Translations under genes and position numbers: made by a program
Shown: piece by piece, positions 51,579 to 61,340 of the stretch
How positions within the stretch are numbered: the first letter of the stretch is position 1
Layout of the letters: each line of letters opens with the position of its first letter
Assembly (NCBI RefSeq): GCF_002000085.1
Contig: NZ_MUZU01000004.1
Location: 310,001 to 374,000, forward strand
Length of the DNA: 64,000 bases
Source of the DNA: Pseudocolwellia agarivorans
GTDB lineage: Bacteria; Pseudomonadota; Gammaproteobacteria; Enterobacterales; Alteromonadaceae
Direction of reading: 5' to 3'
The notes under the pieces: generated by a model
What the model was told of the DNA's origin: nothing
Database searches by the model: none
What the model saw: the letters and a program-made list of their open reading frames with translations, nothing else

Positions 51579-54110
51579 TTATTTTTGTATGTTTAAACTA
51601 ATTGATTGTGGCTTAAATCCTTTAGCTGTAGCGGTAACTGTCACTCTATTTGCTACGGTATTTGATTGTACAATAGCGAGTGTTCTACCTTTAGCTGTTA
51701 CTATGCTTTTTGATTGGAAGTCTTGTATATTCTCAGGAACTCCAGAATCTACACCTAACCATCTAGCATCACCGTCAACACTAAAAGTGACTTTAGTATT
51801 ATCGGTTTTTATTGGGCGGCCTTTTGAGTCAATAAGTTGAACCACTAAATGTGCTAAATCGTAGCCATCTGCCGTTAATGTGGTTTTATCTGCTGTTAAA
51901 GTAAAACCTACTGCTCTTCCTGCGGTTTCAAGCTTGGCTGCAATTTCTTGGCCTTTAAAGCCAGCTCTTGCCGTTAGTACGCCTGATTGATATGGAACAA
52001 CCCAGCGGAAAATTCTATCAGGCGATTCAGACATGCTGCGAAATCCAAGTGATTCACCGTTGAGTAGTAGCTCAACAATAGAGTGATTTGAGGTCACTTC
52101 AACAAGTACAGGTTCGCCTTTCTTGTAATTCCAATGCATATTAGAATTGCGCCATGTATAACTTGCTTGATCTTTAGCTACAGCCAATCCTGATAGTGGT
52201 TCTGCTTTAAAACCTGATTCAGATAAAGGTAAGGTGCCTAATGAAATGTGCGGTTCATTAACCCAAACACTTTTAAAGTAATTCCAACCTTGTTGTTTGA
52301 AGCCGGCTAAATTTAGCATATCGCCCCAGCCGCTTTTAGCCGGCCATTTTTCGTGTCTTTCGCCCATGTAGTCGATACCCGTCCACATAAATTGACTAAA
52401 TACACCAGGAAATTGCAGTACTTGTTTCCAGTCATCCCAACTACCTGGATTTTCATTAATAGTCACTTGTTTGTCAGGAAAGTGAGTTTGTGCCCAGGGA
52501 ATAACACTGTTGCGGTAACTGTATCCTGCAATATCTACGGCATCAGCATATCCACTTACGTGACTTACTTGGGGTAAAATAAAATTAGCTGTTGTAGGGC
52601 GCGTTGTATCAAGCTCTTTTACCCATTTATTTAACTTAACAGCAGTATCAGCAAGAACATGCTCACCTTTGGTTGATTCATCGTATCGTTTCTTTAGCTC
52701 TTTGGGTGTAAATTTAGGAGCGGATCCCCAAAAGCTGCCATCCATTTTCATTGGATCATCTAAGTCATTCCAAAACCCAGTAACGTAACGGTAATGTACA
52801 TAAGTCCATTCAATTTCATTACCTATACTCCACATAAATACACTGGGATGATTTCGATCTCGAAGCATAGTACGTGTTAAGTCACTTTTTGCCCATTGTT
52901 GAAAATGTTCAACGTAACCTTTAGTAAGATTGTCATCGTGGCGTTCATGGTAGTTAAGACGTTTATCTTTAGCATAATCAAATTCATCAAAAAATTCGTT
53001 TTGAACTAATATGCCCATCTCATCACACAAGTCTAAAAATTCTTGAGAAAATGGGTTATGCGTTGTTCTTATTGCATTCAATCCAGCATCTTTTAGTGAG
53101 GCAAGGCGTCTACGCCATACTTCTTTTGGTACTGCCGCACCGACTAAGCCGCCGTCATGGTGTAAAGAAACGCCTTTAACTAAAGTTGATTTTCCGTTAA
53201 GAAAAAAGCCCTTCTTAGGAATGAAAGCAATGCTACGAATACCAAATGGTGTGGTGTAGGTATCAACATTTTTACCATCAATAGATAATGTTGTTACTGC
53301 AGAGTACATATTAGGTTCATCAATATCCCACAATTTAGGGTTGTCGATGGTGAATTTAGCCGTGTATACATCTTTACCGTTTGCTCTTAAACGTTCTTTA
53401 TCTGTATTTGTAGCAACAATGTGACCATTATTATCAATGATTTGAGTGGTTAATTTGAAACGATTAGTCGAGCTATGTTTGTTTTCAACATTGATTTTTA
53501 TATTCACTTTAGCCTGTTCAGCTGATACTTCAGGTGTTGTTACAAAGGTTCCCCAAATTGGAATATGTAACTTATTAACAGTCACTAGTTTTACATTTCT
53601 ATAAATACCACTACCGGTATACCAACGGCTATCGCCATAACGAGAATGATCTACATGAACAGTTAATATATTGTCGCTACCGTTAGTGCTTAATTTATCG
53701 CTTAAATCGAAGTTAATAGGAGAATAGCCGTAAGGGTTATGACCTAACTTATGGCCATTAAGCCAAAAAGTGGCATTGTTGTATACGCCATCAAACATCA
53801 CAAAAACTTTTTCGTTAGCTAAATCAGCGGTTGTTTTAAAGTGCTTTTGATATATGCCAACTCCCCCTGGTAAATATCCTGTAGCTCCTTCTAACGATTC
53901 AGAGAAAGATGCTTCAACACTCCAGTCATGAGGTAGGCGTAGGTTTCGCCATTCTTTATCATCAAGCGGTAGTTTTTCAGGTAACTTAGTGGAATCTACT
54001 AGGGTAAATTTCCAATCAAAATTGAAGTCTACCTCTCTTGGGATGCCCTCCGCTCTAGCATTAAAGCTCAGCATTATACTTATAATAATTAATGTAGTAA
54101 TGACTCTCAA
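51579..54110 (-). CDS. Exported GH2-family beta-galactosidase-like glycosidase
   Basis: 843 residues with a signal peptide (1-20, cleavage ARA-EG). Order: GH2 sugar-binding domain (about 25-185), Ig-like GH2 domain (about 185-295), TIM barrel (about 297-600) with acid/base E432 in SIGNEIEW and probable nucleophile E553 in TINENPGSW, then DUF4982-like and invasin/Big-type Ig modules (about 640-843) ending SISLNIQK. Such secreted forms act on beta-galactosides or beta-glucuronides in algal polysaccharides; specificity cannot be read by eye. It stands alone, without transporters or a local regulator. Confidence 0.88.
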   Translation of the reverse strand: MRVITTLIIISIMLSFNARAEGIPREVDFNFDWKFTLVDSTKLPEKLPLDDKEWRNLRLPHDWSVEASFSESLEGATGYLPGGVGIYQKHFKTTADLANEKVFVMFDGVYNNATFWLNGHKLGHNPYGYSPINFDLSDKLSTNGSDNILTVHVDHSRYGDSRWYTGSGIYRNVKLVTVNKLHIPIWGTFVTTPEVSAEQAKVNIKINVENKHSSTNRFKLTTQIIDNNGHIVATNTDKERLRANGKDVYTAKFTIDNPKLWDIDEPNMYSAVTTLSIDGKNVDTYTTPFGIRSIAFIPKKGFFLNGKSTLVKGVSLHHDGGLVGAAVPKEVWRRRLASLKDAGLNAIRTTHNPFSQEFLDLCDEMGILVQNEFFDEFDYAKDKRLNYHERHDDNLTKGYVEHFQQWAKSDLTRTMLRDRNHPSVFMWSIGNEIEWTYVHYRYVTGFWNDLDDPMKMDGSFWGSAPKFTPKELKKRYDESTKGEHVLADTAVKLNKWVKELDTTRPTTANFILPQVSHVSGYADAVDIAGYSYRNSVIPWAQTHFPDKQVTINENPGSWDDWKQVLQFPGVFSQFMWTGIDYMGERHEKWPAKSGWGDMLNLAGFKQQGWNYFKSVWVNEPHISLGTLPLSESGFKAEPLSGLAVAKDQASYTWRNSNMHWNYKKGEPVLVEVTSNHSIVELLLNGESLGFRSMSESPDRIFRWVVPYQSGVLTARAGFKGQEIAAKLETAGRAVGFTLTADKTTLTADGYDLAHLVVQLIDSKGRPIKTDNTKVTFSVDGDARWLGVDSGVPENIQDFQSKSIVTAKGRTLAIVQSNTVANRVTVTATAKGFKPQSISLNIQK

Positions 54111-54306
54111 AATATTGCTCCAAATAAGTTCTTGTAGAGGTAATTAAATTTATGTTGTTTTGATTTATGGCTTCAATCTTGAAATATATACAGTTAATTG
54201 TCAACAAAATGGTGTTTGTAAGTGCTCTGGTGTATTTAAATATAAAATATTTTTTTATTTGTTAAATTTTTCATAGATAGAGTCCTTCCATAGAAGCTAA
54301 ATAAAG

Positions 54307-54348
54307 TTGACCTAAATCAACTTTGTTTTAAAGGTAATAATGTATTGT
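54307..54348 (+). promoter_or_regulatory. FNR-type site and promoter of nap operon
   Basis: TTGACCTAAATCAA (54307-54320) fits the FNR consensus TTGAT-N4-ATCAA with one change. A TATTGT at 54343-54348 lies at the distance expected for a class II (-41.5) FNR-activated promoter. In the rest of 54111-54418 I see nothing further. Confidence 0.8.
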
Positions 54349-54418
54349 GTAGCCTATGTACTAAAGTTAAATATCTATAATCATGTAGGTATGCGTAAGT
54401 CATTCTTTTAGGTGTGTA

Positions 54419-54946
54419 ATGGTTGATCTTGCTAGACGAAATTTTTTCAATGTAACTAAAGAAAATAGCAAGCCAGCTATACGTTTACCTTATGTTATTA
54501 ATGAAAAAGTTTTTACAGATAATTGCACTCAATGTGAGGAATGTATAAATGTTTGCCCAGAAAAAATTATTGTAAAAGGAGATGGTGGCTTTCCTGAAAT
54601 TGACTTTAGTAAAGGGGAATGTACGTTTTGTGATAAATGTGTAGATGCATGTAAAGAGGCTCTTTTTACTCAAGTTGAAGATGAAAAACCTTGGGATTTA
54701 GCGATTGAAATTAAGGCTAATTGTTTAGCGAAAAACCAAGTGTATTGCTTAAGTTGTCAAGATAACTGCGAAACCGAAGCTATTTCATTTACTTATATTA
54801 GCGAGTCAACGCCACAACCTCAAATTTCTTTAGATAGCTGCACTGGTTGCGGTGCATGTGTTGCTGTATGCCCACAAACGGCTATTGAATTATCACCCAA
54901 AAATGAATTTTTAAACTTAACTGGAGAAGCTTATGAGCGCTCTTGA
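54419..54946 (+). CDS. napF: Ferredoxin-type protein NapF
   Basis: A cytoplasmic iron-sulfur protein of 175 residues thought to help NapA cofactor maturation. Four Cys clusters: CTQCEECINVCP (about 37-48), CTFCDKCVDAC, CLSCQDNC and CTGCGACVAVCP, so up to four [4Fe-4S] sites, the third irregular. First gene of the nap operon behind an FNR site. Its 3' end overlaps the next small gene by 14 bp. Confidence 0.92.
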   Translation: MVDLARRNFFNVTKENSKPAIRLPYVINEKVFTDNCTQCEECINVCPEKIIVKGDGGFPEIDFSKGECTFCDKCVDACKEALFTQVEDEKPWDLAIEIKANCLAKNQVYCLSCQDNCETEAISFTYISESTPQPQISLDSCTGCGACVAVCPQTAIELSPKNEFLNLTGEAYERS

Positions 54947-55070
54947 ATCTTTAATTTGGAATATTTTAGGTTATTCATCTATGCCTATTATTTTCTTGGT
55001 GGGTTTTATTGCAACGGCTGGCGTATCAATGCTGGCGTTAAAAATTATCGGTGCAAAACCACTAAAATGA
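54933..55070 (+). CDS. Tiny nap-associated membrane protein (TIGR02808-like)
   Basis: A 45-codon gene starting at ATG 54933 with GGAG upstream and overlapping napF. The product opens MSALESLIWNILGYSSMPII and continues as a single hydrophobic helix (about 16-38) ending AKPLK. It matches my memory of the short family TIGR02808, found near periplasmic nitrate reductase genes in Vibrio and Photobacterium; it differs from NapE in sequence. A role as a small inner-membrane accessory to Nap is inferred from position only. Confidence 0.82.
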   Translation: MSALESLIWNILGYSSMPIIFLVGFIATAGVSMLALKIIGAKPLK

Positions 55071-55079
55071 ACAATGACC

Positions 55080-55109
55080 TTGTATTTTTTTGCGTAACCG
55101 AAAATACAA
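55080..55109 (+). other. Intra-operon hairpin before napD
   Basis: A perfect 9-bp stem, TTGTATTTT (55080-55088) with AAAATACAA (55101-55109), in the 67-bp gap between the small membrane-protein gene and napD, ending 28 bp before the napD start. Confidence 0.55.
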
Positions 55110-55137
55110 ATAAAAATGAAAATAAGGATCGAATATT

Positions 55138-55437
55138 TTGATCAATTTATTAGAAGAAACCCCAGTAAATATAGCAGGAGTTATGTTTGTAGCTCATCCC
55201 TCTAAAGTATCTGCTGTTGCAAAGGAATTGGGTCAGTTTCCTGGAGCAGAGGTACATGTAACCGGTAATACTGGAAACATGGTTGTTACCATAGAGGAAG
55301 TTATCACTAATCCTAAAAAGAGTAAATTAATAGACATTATTACAGACATGGGATTAGTGAATGGTGTTATTTCTTCTTCTTTAATTTTTCATCATAACGA
55401 TGCCGGATTGCCACAACACCAAGAGGTAAAATCATGA
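55138..55437 (+). CDS. napD: NapD, NapA signal-peptide chaperone
   Basis: A cytoplasmic chaperone (99 aa) that binds the twin-arginine signal of NapA until its cofactor is inserted. The ferredoxin-like fold is recognisable from [20 protein letters not shown] and [12 protein letters not shown]. The start is a TTG at 55138 with AAGGA 9 bases upstream; no in-frame ATG precedes the conserved part. Overlaps napA by 4 bp (ATGA). Confidence 0.9.
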   Translation: MINLLEETPVNIAGVMFVAHPSKVSAVAKELGQFPGAEVHVTGNTGNMVVTIEEVITNPKKSKLIDIITDMGLVNGVISSSLIFHHNDAGLPQHQEVKS

Positions 55438-57923
55438 AAGTAACAAGACGAGACTTTATTAAAGCAAATGCTATTGCTGCAACTGCTGTTGCTGCCGGTG
55501 TGGCAATACCAAGTTCAGCATCAAACCTTATGACTAAATCGTCAGATACCACAATCAAATGGGATAAAGCTCCCTGTCGTTTTTGTGGAACTGGTTGTAG
55601 CGTTTTAGTAGGAACTCAAGAAGGCAAAGTTGTTGCTACGCAAGGTGATCCAGAAGCCGAAGTGAATAAAGGCCTAAACTGTATTAAAGGCTATTTTTTA
55701 TCAAAAATTATGTACGGTAAAGATCGCCTAACTCAGCCATTGTTAAGAATGACAAATGGTAAATACGACAAAGAAGGTGATTTTGCTCCAGTAAGCTGGG
55801 ATAAAGCTTTTGATGTAATGGCTGAAAAATTTAAAGCGGCTATTAAAAAGAAAGGCCCAACGTCTGTAGGTATGTTTGGTTCTGGTCAATGGACTGTTTG
55901 GGAAGGGTACGCAGCGTCAAAATTAATGAAAGCGGGATTTCTTAGCAATAATATTGACCCAAATGCACGTCATTGTATGGCCTCTGCAGTAGGTGGGTTT
56001 ATGCGTACCTTTGGTATGGATGAGCCTATGGGATGTTACGACGATTTAGAGAATGCCGATGCTTTTGTGCTTTGGGGTTCAAATATGGCCGAAATGCATC
56101 CTATTTTATGGTCACGTTTAACAGATCGTCGATTAAGCGCACCACACGTAAAAGTCAATGTATTATCAACATACAAGCACCGTAGTTTTGAACTTGCAGA
56201 TAACGGTATGGTGTTCACACCTCAAACGGATCTAGCTATCTTAAACTTTATTGCAAATTACATTATTCAAAATGATGCTGTTGATAAAGAGTTTTTAAAG
56301 AAACATGTAAATATTCGTGAAGGTGTCACTGATATCGGTTATGGATTACGCCCAACTCATCCTTTAGAAAAGTCAGCTAAAAATGCGGGTAGTGGCGCTT
56401 CAATGCCAATGAGCTTTGAAGAGTACGCTAAGTTTGTTAGTACTTATAGTGTTGAATATACGTCTAAAATATCAGGTGTTCCTGAAGCTAATTTACTTGA
56501 AATGGCTAAGCTATATGCTGACCCTAAAGTGAAAGTTACATCATTTTGGACGATGGGATTTAACCAACATACTCGAGGTGTTTGGGCAAATAACTTAATT
56601 TACAACATCCATTTATTAACAGGAAAAATATCTGAACCGGGTAACAGTCCATTTTCTTTAACTGGGCAGCCTTCTGCTTGTGGAACAGCGCGAGAAGTTG
56701 GAACGTTTTCACACAGATTACCCGCTGATCTTGTGGTAAATAATCCTAAACATAGAGCCATAGCGGAAAAAATTTGGAAACTACCCGAAGGCACTATTCC
56801 ACCTAAACCCGGCTACCATGCAGTATTGCAAAACCGTATGTTAAAAGACGGTAAGCTGAACGCGTATTGGGTAATGTGTAATAACAATATGCAAGCGGCG
56901 GCCAATATAACAGAAGAGGCATTTCCGGGTTACCGCAATCCTGAAAACTTTATAGTGGTTTCTGATCCTTACCCAACGGTTACAGCACAAGCGGCAGATT
57001 TAATTTTACCTACAGCTATGTGGGTTGAAAAAGAAGGCGCTTACGGCAATGCGGAACGTCGTACTCAGTTTTGGCATCAGCAAGTTAAAGCACCGGGCGA
57101 TGCTCGCTCAGACTTATGGCAATTAGTTGAATTTTCAAAACGCTTTAAAGTGGAAGAAGTATGGCCAGAAGAATTAATCGCAAAAATGCCAGCCGTTAGA
57201 GGTAAAACATTATTTGATGTTTTATATGCTAATGGCAATGTGAATAAATTTCCGATGAGTGAATCTAAAGGCGATTTAAACTTTGAGGGCGATGAATTTG
57301 GTTTTTATATCCAAAAAGGTTTATTTGAAGAGTATGCCGAATTTGGTCGAGGTCATGGGCATGATTTAGCTCCTTTTGACCGTTACCATGAAGAGCGCGG
57401 TTTAAGGTGGCCTGTTGTGGATGGTAAAGAAACTAAATGGCGCTACAGAGAAGGGCACGATCCTTATGTAGAAAAAGGAAGTGAAGTTCAGTTTTATGGT
57501 AAGTCTGACAAAAAAGCGATTATTTTTGCCTTACCTTATGAACCAGCAGCTGAATCACCAGATGAGGAGTTTGATCTTTGGTTAAGTACCGGGCGTGTTT
57601 TAGAACATTGGCATTCAGGTTCTATGACAAATCGTGTACCCGAATTACATAAAGCCTTTCCTGATGCTGTGTTATTTATTCATCCAGACGATGCGAAAGA
57701 ACGCGGTTTACGCCGAGGAGATCAAGTACTGATTGAATCTCGACGTGGAGAAGTTAAATCGCGTGTTGAAACGCGAGGAAGAAATCGTCCACCAAAAGGG
57801 CTTGTTTTTATGCCTTGGTTTGATGCAAAGCAGCTTGTAAATAAGTTAACCCTTGATGCCACCGATCCTTTGTCAAAACAAACGGATTACAAAAAGTGTG
57901 CAGTAAAAGTTAGCAAGGTTTAA
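55434..57923 (+). CDS. napA: Periplasmic nitrate reductase catalytic subunit
   Basis: Molybdenum bis-MGD enzyme reducing nitrate to nitrite in the periplasm. 829 residues. Twin-arginine signal ([20 protein letters not shown]), [4Fe-4S] ligands [13 protein letters not shown] and GLNCIKGYF, the Mo-ligand Cys in ARHCMASAV, then the cofactor-binding C-terminal domain ending in [13 protein letters not shown]. Full length, intact. Receives electrons from NapB. Confidence 0.97.
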   Translation: MKVTRRDFIKANAIAATAVAAGVAIPSSASNLMTKSSDTTIKWDKAPCRFCGTGCSVLVGTQEGKVVATQGDPEAEVNKGLNCIKGYFLSKIMYGKDRLTQPLLRMTNGKYDKEGDFAPVSWDKAFDVMAEKFKAAIKKKGPTSVGMFGSGQWTVWEGYAASKLMKAGFLSNNIDPNARHCMASAVGGFMRTFGMDEPMGCYDDLENADAFVLWGSNMAEMHPILWSRLTDRRLSAPHVKVNVLSTYKHRSFELADNGMVFTPQTDLAILNFIANYIIQNDAVDKEFLKKHVNIREGVTDIGYGLRPTHPLEKSAKNAGSGASMPMSFEEYAKFVSTYSVEYTSKISGVPEANLLEMAKLYADPKVKVTSFWTMGFNQHTRGVWANNLIYNIHLLTGKISEPGNSPFSLTGQPSACGTAREVGTFSHRLPADLVVNNPKHRAIAEKIWKLPEGTIPPKPGYHAVLQNRMLKDGKLNAYWVMCNNNMQAAANITEEAFPGYRNPENFIVVSDPYPTVTAQAADLILPTAMWVEKEGAYGNAERRTQFWHQQVKAPGDARSDLWQLVEFSKRFKVEEVWPEELIAKMPAVRGKTLFDVLYANGNVNKFPMSESKGDLNFEGDEFGFYIQKGLFEEYAEFGRGHGHDLAPFDRYHEERGLRWPVVDGKETKWRYREGHDPYVEKGSEVQFYGKSDKKAIIFALPYEPAAESPDEEFDLWLSTGRVLEHWHSGSMTNRVPELHKAFPDAVLFIHPDDAKERGLRRGDQVLIESRRGEVKSRVETRGRNRPPKGLVFMPWFDAKQLVNKLTLDATDPLSKQTDYKKCAVKVSKV

Positions 57924-57956
57924 ATTAAACTTACACCAATTAAGGTGGAGGAAAAC

Positions 57957-58415
57957 ATGAAATTATTAATAATTATCGTCACCATACTAGGTCTTTCTTT
58001 TGCTGTTTTATCTCAGGAGAAAGTAACCGTAAATACAGGTTCTTTAGATACGATTAGAGGCGCAGCTAGCTTAGATGAAACACGTAAAGCAGATCCGTTT
58101 AAACGTGTGATAAAAGACAAAAATCCAATAGCACGTAACTATGTGCATCAACCACCTGTTATTCCACATCAAACACGTGGGTATCGTATAGATTTAAACA
58201 GTAATAAGTGTTTAACGTGTCATGGTTGGAAGTATGCTGCGGAAACAGGAGCAACCAAAGTAAGTTTAACTCACTTTGAAACTCGTGATGGCAAGGTACT
58301 CAGTGATGTATCACCTCGTCGTTACTTTTGCTCTCAATGTCATGTTACGCAAGCGGATGTTAGACCTTTAGTTGAAAATACTTTTAAACCCGTTGAGTCA
58401 TTAACCAACAATTAA
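57957..58415 (+). CDS. napB: NapB, diheme cytochrome c subunit
   Basis: Periplasmic electron-transfer partner of NapA, about 152 aa. Signal peptide (1-19), then two heme motifs CLTCH and CSQCH and the conserved PPVIPHQT loop with the distal His. The start is at ATG 57957, after a GGTGGAGG ribosome site; an in-frame GTG at 57945 falls in that ribosome site and is rejected. 33 bp after napA. Confidence 0.93.
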   Translation: MKLLIIIVTILGLSFAVLSQEKVTVNTGSLDTIRGAASLDETRKADPFKRVIKDKNPIARNYVHQPPVIPHQTRGYRIDLNSNKCLTCHGWKYAAETGATKVSLTHFETRDGKVLSDVSPRRYFCSQCHVTQADVRPLVENTFKPVESLTNN

Positions 58416-58436
58416 TTACGGAATGTAGGAGGTCAT

Positions 58437-59027
58437 ATGTCTCAACAATCAAAATTTAAACAAATATGGCAATATTTGAAATCTCCAAGTAGTGCCGCTT
58501 TATGGGTTATCTTAGCGCTTGGTTTTGCAGGTGGTGTCATTTTTTGGGGGGGATTTAACACCGCCTTAGAAATAACTAACACTGAAGAGTTTTGTATCAG
58601 TTGTCATGAAATGGAAGACAACGTATACGAAGAGTACAAAGAAACTATTCATTATGCTAACCGTTCAGGTGTTCGTGCTACTTGCCCTGATTGCCATGTT
58701 CCTAAAAAATGGACACATAAAATTGTACGTAAAATTGCCGCCAGTAAAGAAGTATGGGGTATGTTAACGGGTATGATTGATACACGAGAGAAATTTACAG
58801 AACACCGTAGAGCATTAGCAGAGCGTGAATGGAAGCGCATGAAAGATAACGACTCGCTTGAGTGCCGTAACTGTCATAACTTTGAATACATGGACTTTTC
58901 AGAACAAGGTAATCGCAGTGTTAAAATGCATTCTGATGCACTAGCTTCAGGCGAGAAAACCTGTATTGATTGTCATAAAGGTATTGCACATCAACTACCT
59001 GATATGAAAGGCGTTGAAAACTGGTAA
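58437..59027 (+). CDS. napC: NapC, tetraheme quinol dehydrogenase
   Basis: Inner-membrane NapC/NirT protein of 196 aa, with one N-terminal TM helix (about 21-42) and four heme motifs: CISCH, CPDCH, CRNCH and CIDCH. Passes electrons from the quinol pool to NapB. napG and napH are absent, so NapC is the only quinol route encoded here. AGGAGG ribosome site 5 bp before the ATG. Last gene of the operon. Confidence 0.95.
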   Translation: MSQQSKFKQIWQYLKSPSSAALWVILALGFAGGVIFWGGFNTALEITNTEEFCISCHEMEDNVYEEYKETIHYANRSGVRATCPDCHVPKKWTHKIVRKIAASKEVWGMLTGMIDTREKFTEHRRALAEREWKRMKDNDSLECRNCHNFEYMDFSEQGNRSVKMHSDALASGEKTCIDCHKGIAHQLPDMKGVENW

Positions 59028-59060
59028 GCATTCATTTTTTATAAAATGCATACAAAAAAT

Positions 59061-59098
59061 AAAGCATCGATAGTATTTAATACTGCCGATGCTTTTTT
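59061..59098. terminator. Bidirectional terminator, nap operon / mnmC
   Basis: AAAGCATCG pairs with CGATGCTTT around an inner AGTAT-TTA-ATACT hairpin. A T-run follows on the plus strand and an A-run precedes it for the minus strand. Confidence 0.88.
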
Positions 59099-59118
59099 AT
59101 TTCTTCGAGTTAATGGAC

Positions 59119-61164
59119 TTATATTTTTCGTTTAATTAAATCTCTTATCACAAAACGATTCGGTGACAGATTAAATAACATTTTACTATCTATAGGGTAA
59201 GGTGTTCCGCAAATATCTGCGGCTAAAATTTCAGCTGCAAGTGGTGCGCTACATAAACCTCTAGCACCTAAGCCCGTTAACACATATAAATTATTGATAG
59301 TAGGGGCGGCCTGATAAAACTTCCAATTCTTGTCTTTACGTAAATGGGCATAAGTTGCTGTATGCGCTTCAATATTTGGCATGGCGCCTACCATAGGTAA
59401 GTGATCTGGCGTCATACATCTTAACCTTGCTTTTGCTGACGCTACGTCGTTTATGCTCCAGTTAGTTAATTCAGGTAAACATTGGTTTAACATGCTGAGG
59501 TTATATTCATCGCCTTGCTGATTTGCTGTAATATCAAAGCTATTTTTATCAAAGGTTGCGCCGATACAATGAATATTTTTATGTGCAGGGGTTAAGTAAC
59601 CTTTATGGCAAATAACCGTTGAAAGCTTGCCAATACTATTATCGGTTTGCATACTTGTTATTTGTCCTCTAACTGAAGTTAAAGGTAGCCGGTTAATGGT
59701 GTTGATGTTAATAGAGTCAGCGCCGCCACACACAATAACAATACTTTCTTTCAGCTGTTTTTTAACACTACCCTTATCAGTATTGAGTATCCATGACTGA
59801 TCCGCTTTTTGTGTTAACGACTCAACTTTTATACTATTTTCTACTCTTAACCTGTTGGTCGATTTAGCTGCATTTAGTAAAGCTGATACCAACTCTTGTG
59901 GGGCAATCCAACCGGCTGATGGCATAAATAAACCACCATGCTGCAAAGGTAAGTTACTTAGTTGACTTGCTTGCTCAGCAGTAACTGAATGAATGAGTGT
60001 TTTAGGCCATGCTTGTATTTCTTCAAATAAAGTTTGGCGTTTTTTAAGGGCGTCTTTGTAAGATATTTCTAATAATCCACACCATTGATGTGAAAAATGA
60101 AAACCTTGCTTTAATAATGAATGATATAAATGTAGAGCTCGCCAATATGCGGTTTCGTAAAATTCGCTAATATCATCTCGTTGCTGATGCAGTAGAGGAA
60201 ACAGTGCTCCTATAGCATTACTTGATGCACCTTGAGCAACCGTATTGTCTTTACAATATAAGGTGACTTTTACACCTTGTGTTGTTAAATAATAAGCTGC
60301 ACATGCTGAAGCAATGCCACCACCTATAATAGCAACGTGTTGTGGTTTAGTAATGCGAGGGCGTGATTGATAACCTTTTCCTATCAATTTTGTTTGTTGG
60401 TAAACCGCGCGTAATACTTCTTTTTTGAGTCCTGACGTTTCTATTTTTTGTAATCGAAACCCCACATCTATTAGCTGGCGTCTAACAAAACCAGCAATAG
60501 TAAAAGTAGATAATGTCGATTGTTCCTTGGCTAAGCGAGCAACTTGTTCAAATAACTCAAGGCTCCACATTTCTGTGTTTTTTCTTGGCGAAAAACCATC
60601 TAAATACCAAGCGTCTACTAAACCTTGTTTGGGCGATTTTAACGCTGTATATGTTTCGGTAGCGTCACCTAAATAAAGAGATAAAGATACACTTCCATCA
60701 TAGAAGCTAAATGATAGTAACTTGTTTGTTACTGTTTCAATATCATCAGGGTATTGCTCAAGAAAAGGTTGGTAAAACTCAGCAAGATCAGGAAATAACT
60801 GGAGTGACTGAGTGAGTTGGTTTTTGCTTAATGGAAATTTTTCAACACTAATAAAATGAAGTTTATGTGTGTTTTTTTCTTCAGTTTTTTTATTTTCAGT
60901 GCTTAGAACATCTGAATAAGTAGATAAAACGCTTTCTTTATAAGCTTCTAACGTTAATAAAAAATTTAATCCTGTGCCGAAGCCGGTTTCAGCAATAGTA
61001 AATAAACTATCATTATTTTTTAGTCGTTCTACAATATTATTAGCTTGTATAAAAACGGTTTTACTTTGGTCGCAACCGGTTTTACTATCAAAATAAATGT
61101 CGTCAAAATGAGTGGAGTAAGGCGCGCCATTATCTTGAAATATAAGAGAAGTTTTTGAGCTCAC
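59119..61164 (-). CDS. mnmC: Bifunctional tRNA mnm5s2U34 biosynthesis protein MnmC
   Basis: Completes the 5-methylaminomethyl group at U34 of tRNA. 681 residues. The N-terminal methyltransferase domain (about 1-255) has AETGFGTGLNFLL for SAM and the DAWYLDGFSPRKN motif. The C-terminal FAD oxidase domain (about 275-665) begins VAIIGGGIASACAAYYL and ends in GLGARGLCSAPLAAE. A Ser/Thr/Lys-rich insertion at about 80-100 is unusual. Divergent from fabB, as in E. coli. Confidence 0.95.
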   Translation of the reverse strand: MSSKTSLIFQDNGAPYSTHFDDIYFDSKTGCDQSKTVFIQANNIVERLKNNDSLFTIAETGFGTGLNFLLTLEAYKESVLSTYSDVLSTENKKTEEKNTHKLHFISVEKFPLSKNQLTQSLQLFPDLAEFYQPFLEQYPDDIETVTNKLLSFSFYDGSVSLSLYLGDATETYTALKSPKQGLVDAWYLDGFSPRKNTEMWSLELFEQVARLAKEQSTLSTFTIAGFVRRQLIDVGFRLQKIETSGLKKEVLRAVYQQTKLIGKGYQSRPRITKPQHVAIIGGGIASACAAYYLTTQGVKVTLYCKDNTVAQGASSNAIGALFPLLHQQRDDISEFYETAYWRALHLYHSLLKQGFHFSHQWCGLLEISYKDALKKRQTLFEEIQAWPKTLIHSVTAEQASQLSNLPLQHGGLFMPSAGWIAPQELVSALLNAAKSTNRLRVENSIKVESLTQKADQSWILNTDKGSVKKQLKESIVIVCGGADSININTINRLPLTSVRGQITSMQTDNSIGKLSTVICHKGYLTPAHKNIHCIGATFDKNSFDITANQQGDEYNLSMLNQCLPELTNWSINDVASAKARLRCMTPDHLPMVGAMPNIEAHTATYAHLRKDKNWKFYQAAPTINNLYVLTGLGARGLCSAPLAAEILAADICGTPYPIDSKMLFNLSPNRFVIRDLIKRKI

Positions 61165-61251
61165 TAGGTATAAAATCTTATGTTAGTAAATGAACAGTTC
61201 AACAACATTTTATCTTTTTTAAAATGTAATTGATATTGAATTGAAGAAATC

Positions 61252-61269
61252 AGTGTACAGGTGTACACT
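61252..61269 (+). promoter_or_regulatory. fabB: FabR-type operator of fabB
   Basis: AGTGTACAGGTGTACACT, a perfect 8+2+8 palindrome with the TACA-N2-TGTA core I associate with FabR sites. 71 bp before the fabB start. Confidence 0.65.
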
Positions 61270-61282
61270 GAGCAGACCAGAT
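61267..61282 (+). promoter_or_regulatory. fabB: FadR-like site of fabB
   Basis: ACTGAGCAGACCAGAT matches the FadR consensus (A/C CTGGTCNGACC A/T G) at most positions and overlaps the FabR-like palindrome by 3 bp. In E. coli, FadR activates and FabR represses fabB. Confidence 0.5.
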
Positions 61283-61340
61283 GGCGGGTAATTATCTGTA
61301 TGATATGCTCGAATTTTTAAATTTTTGAATGGTTATATAA

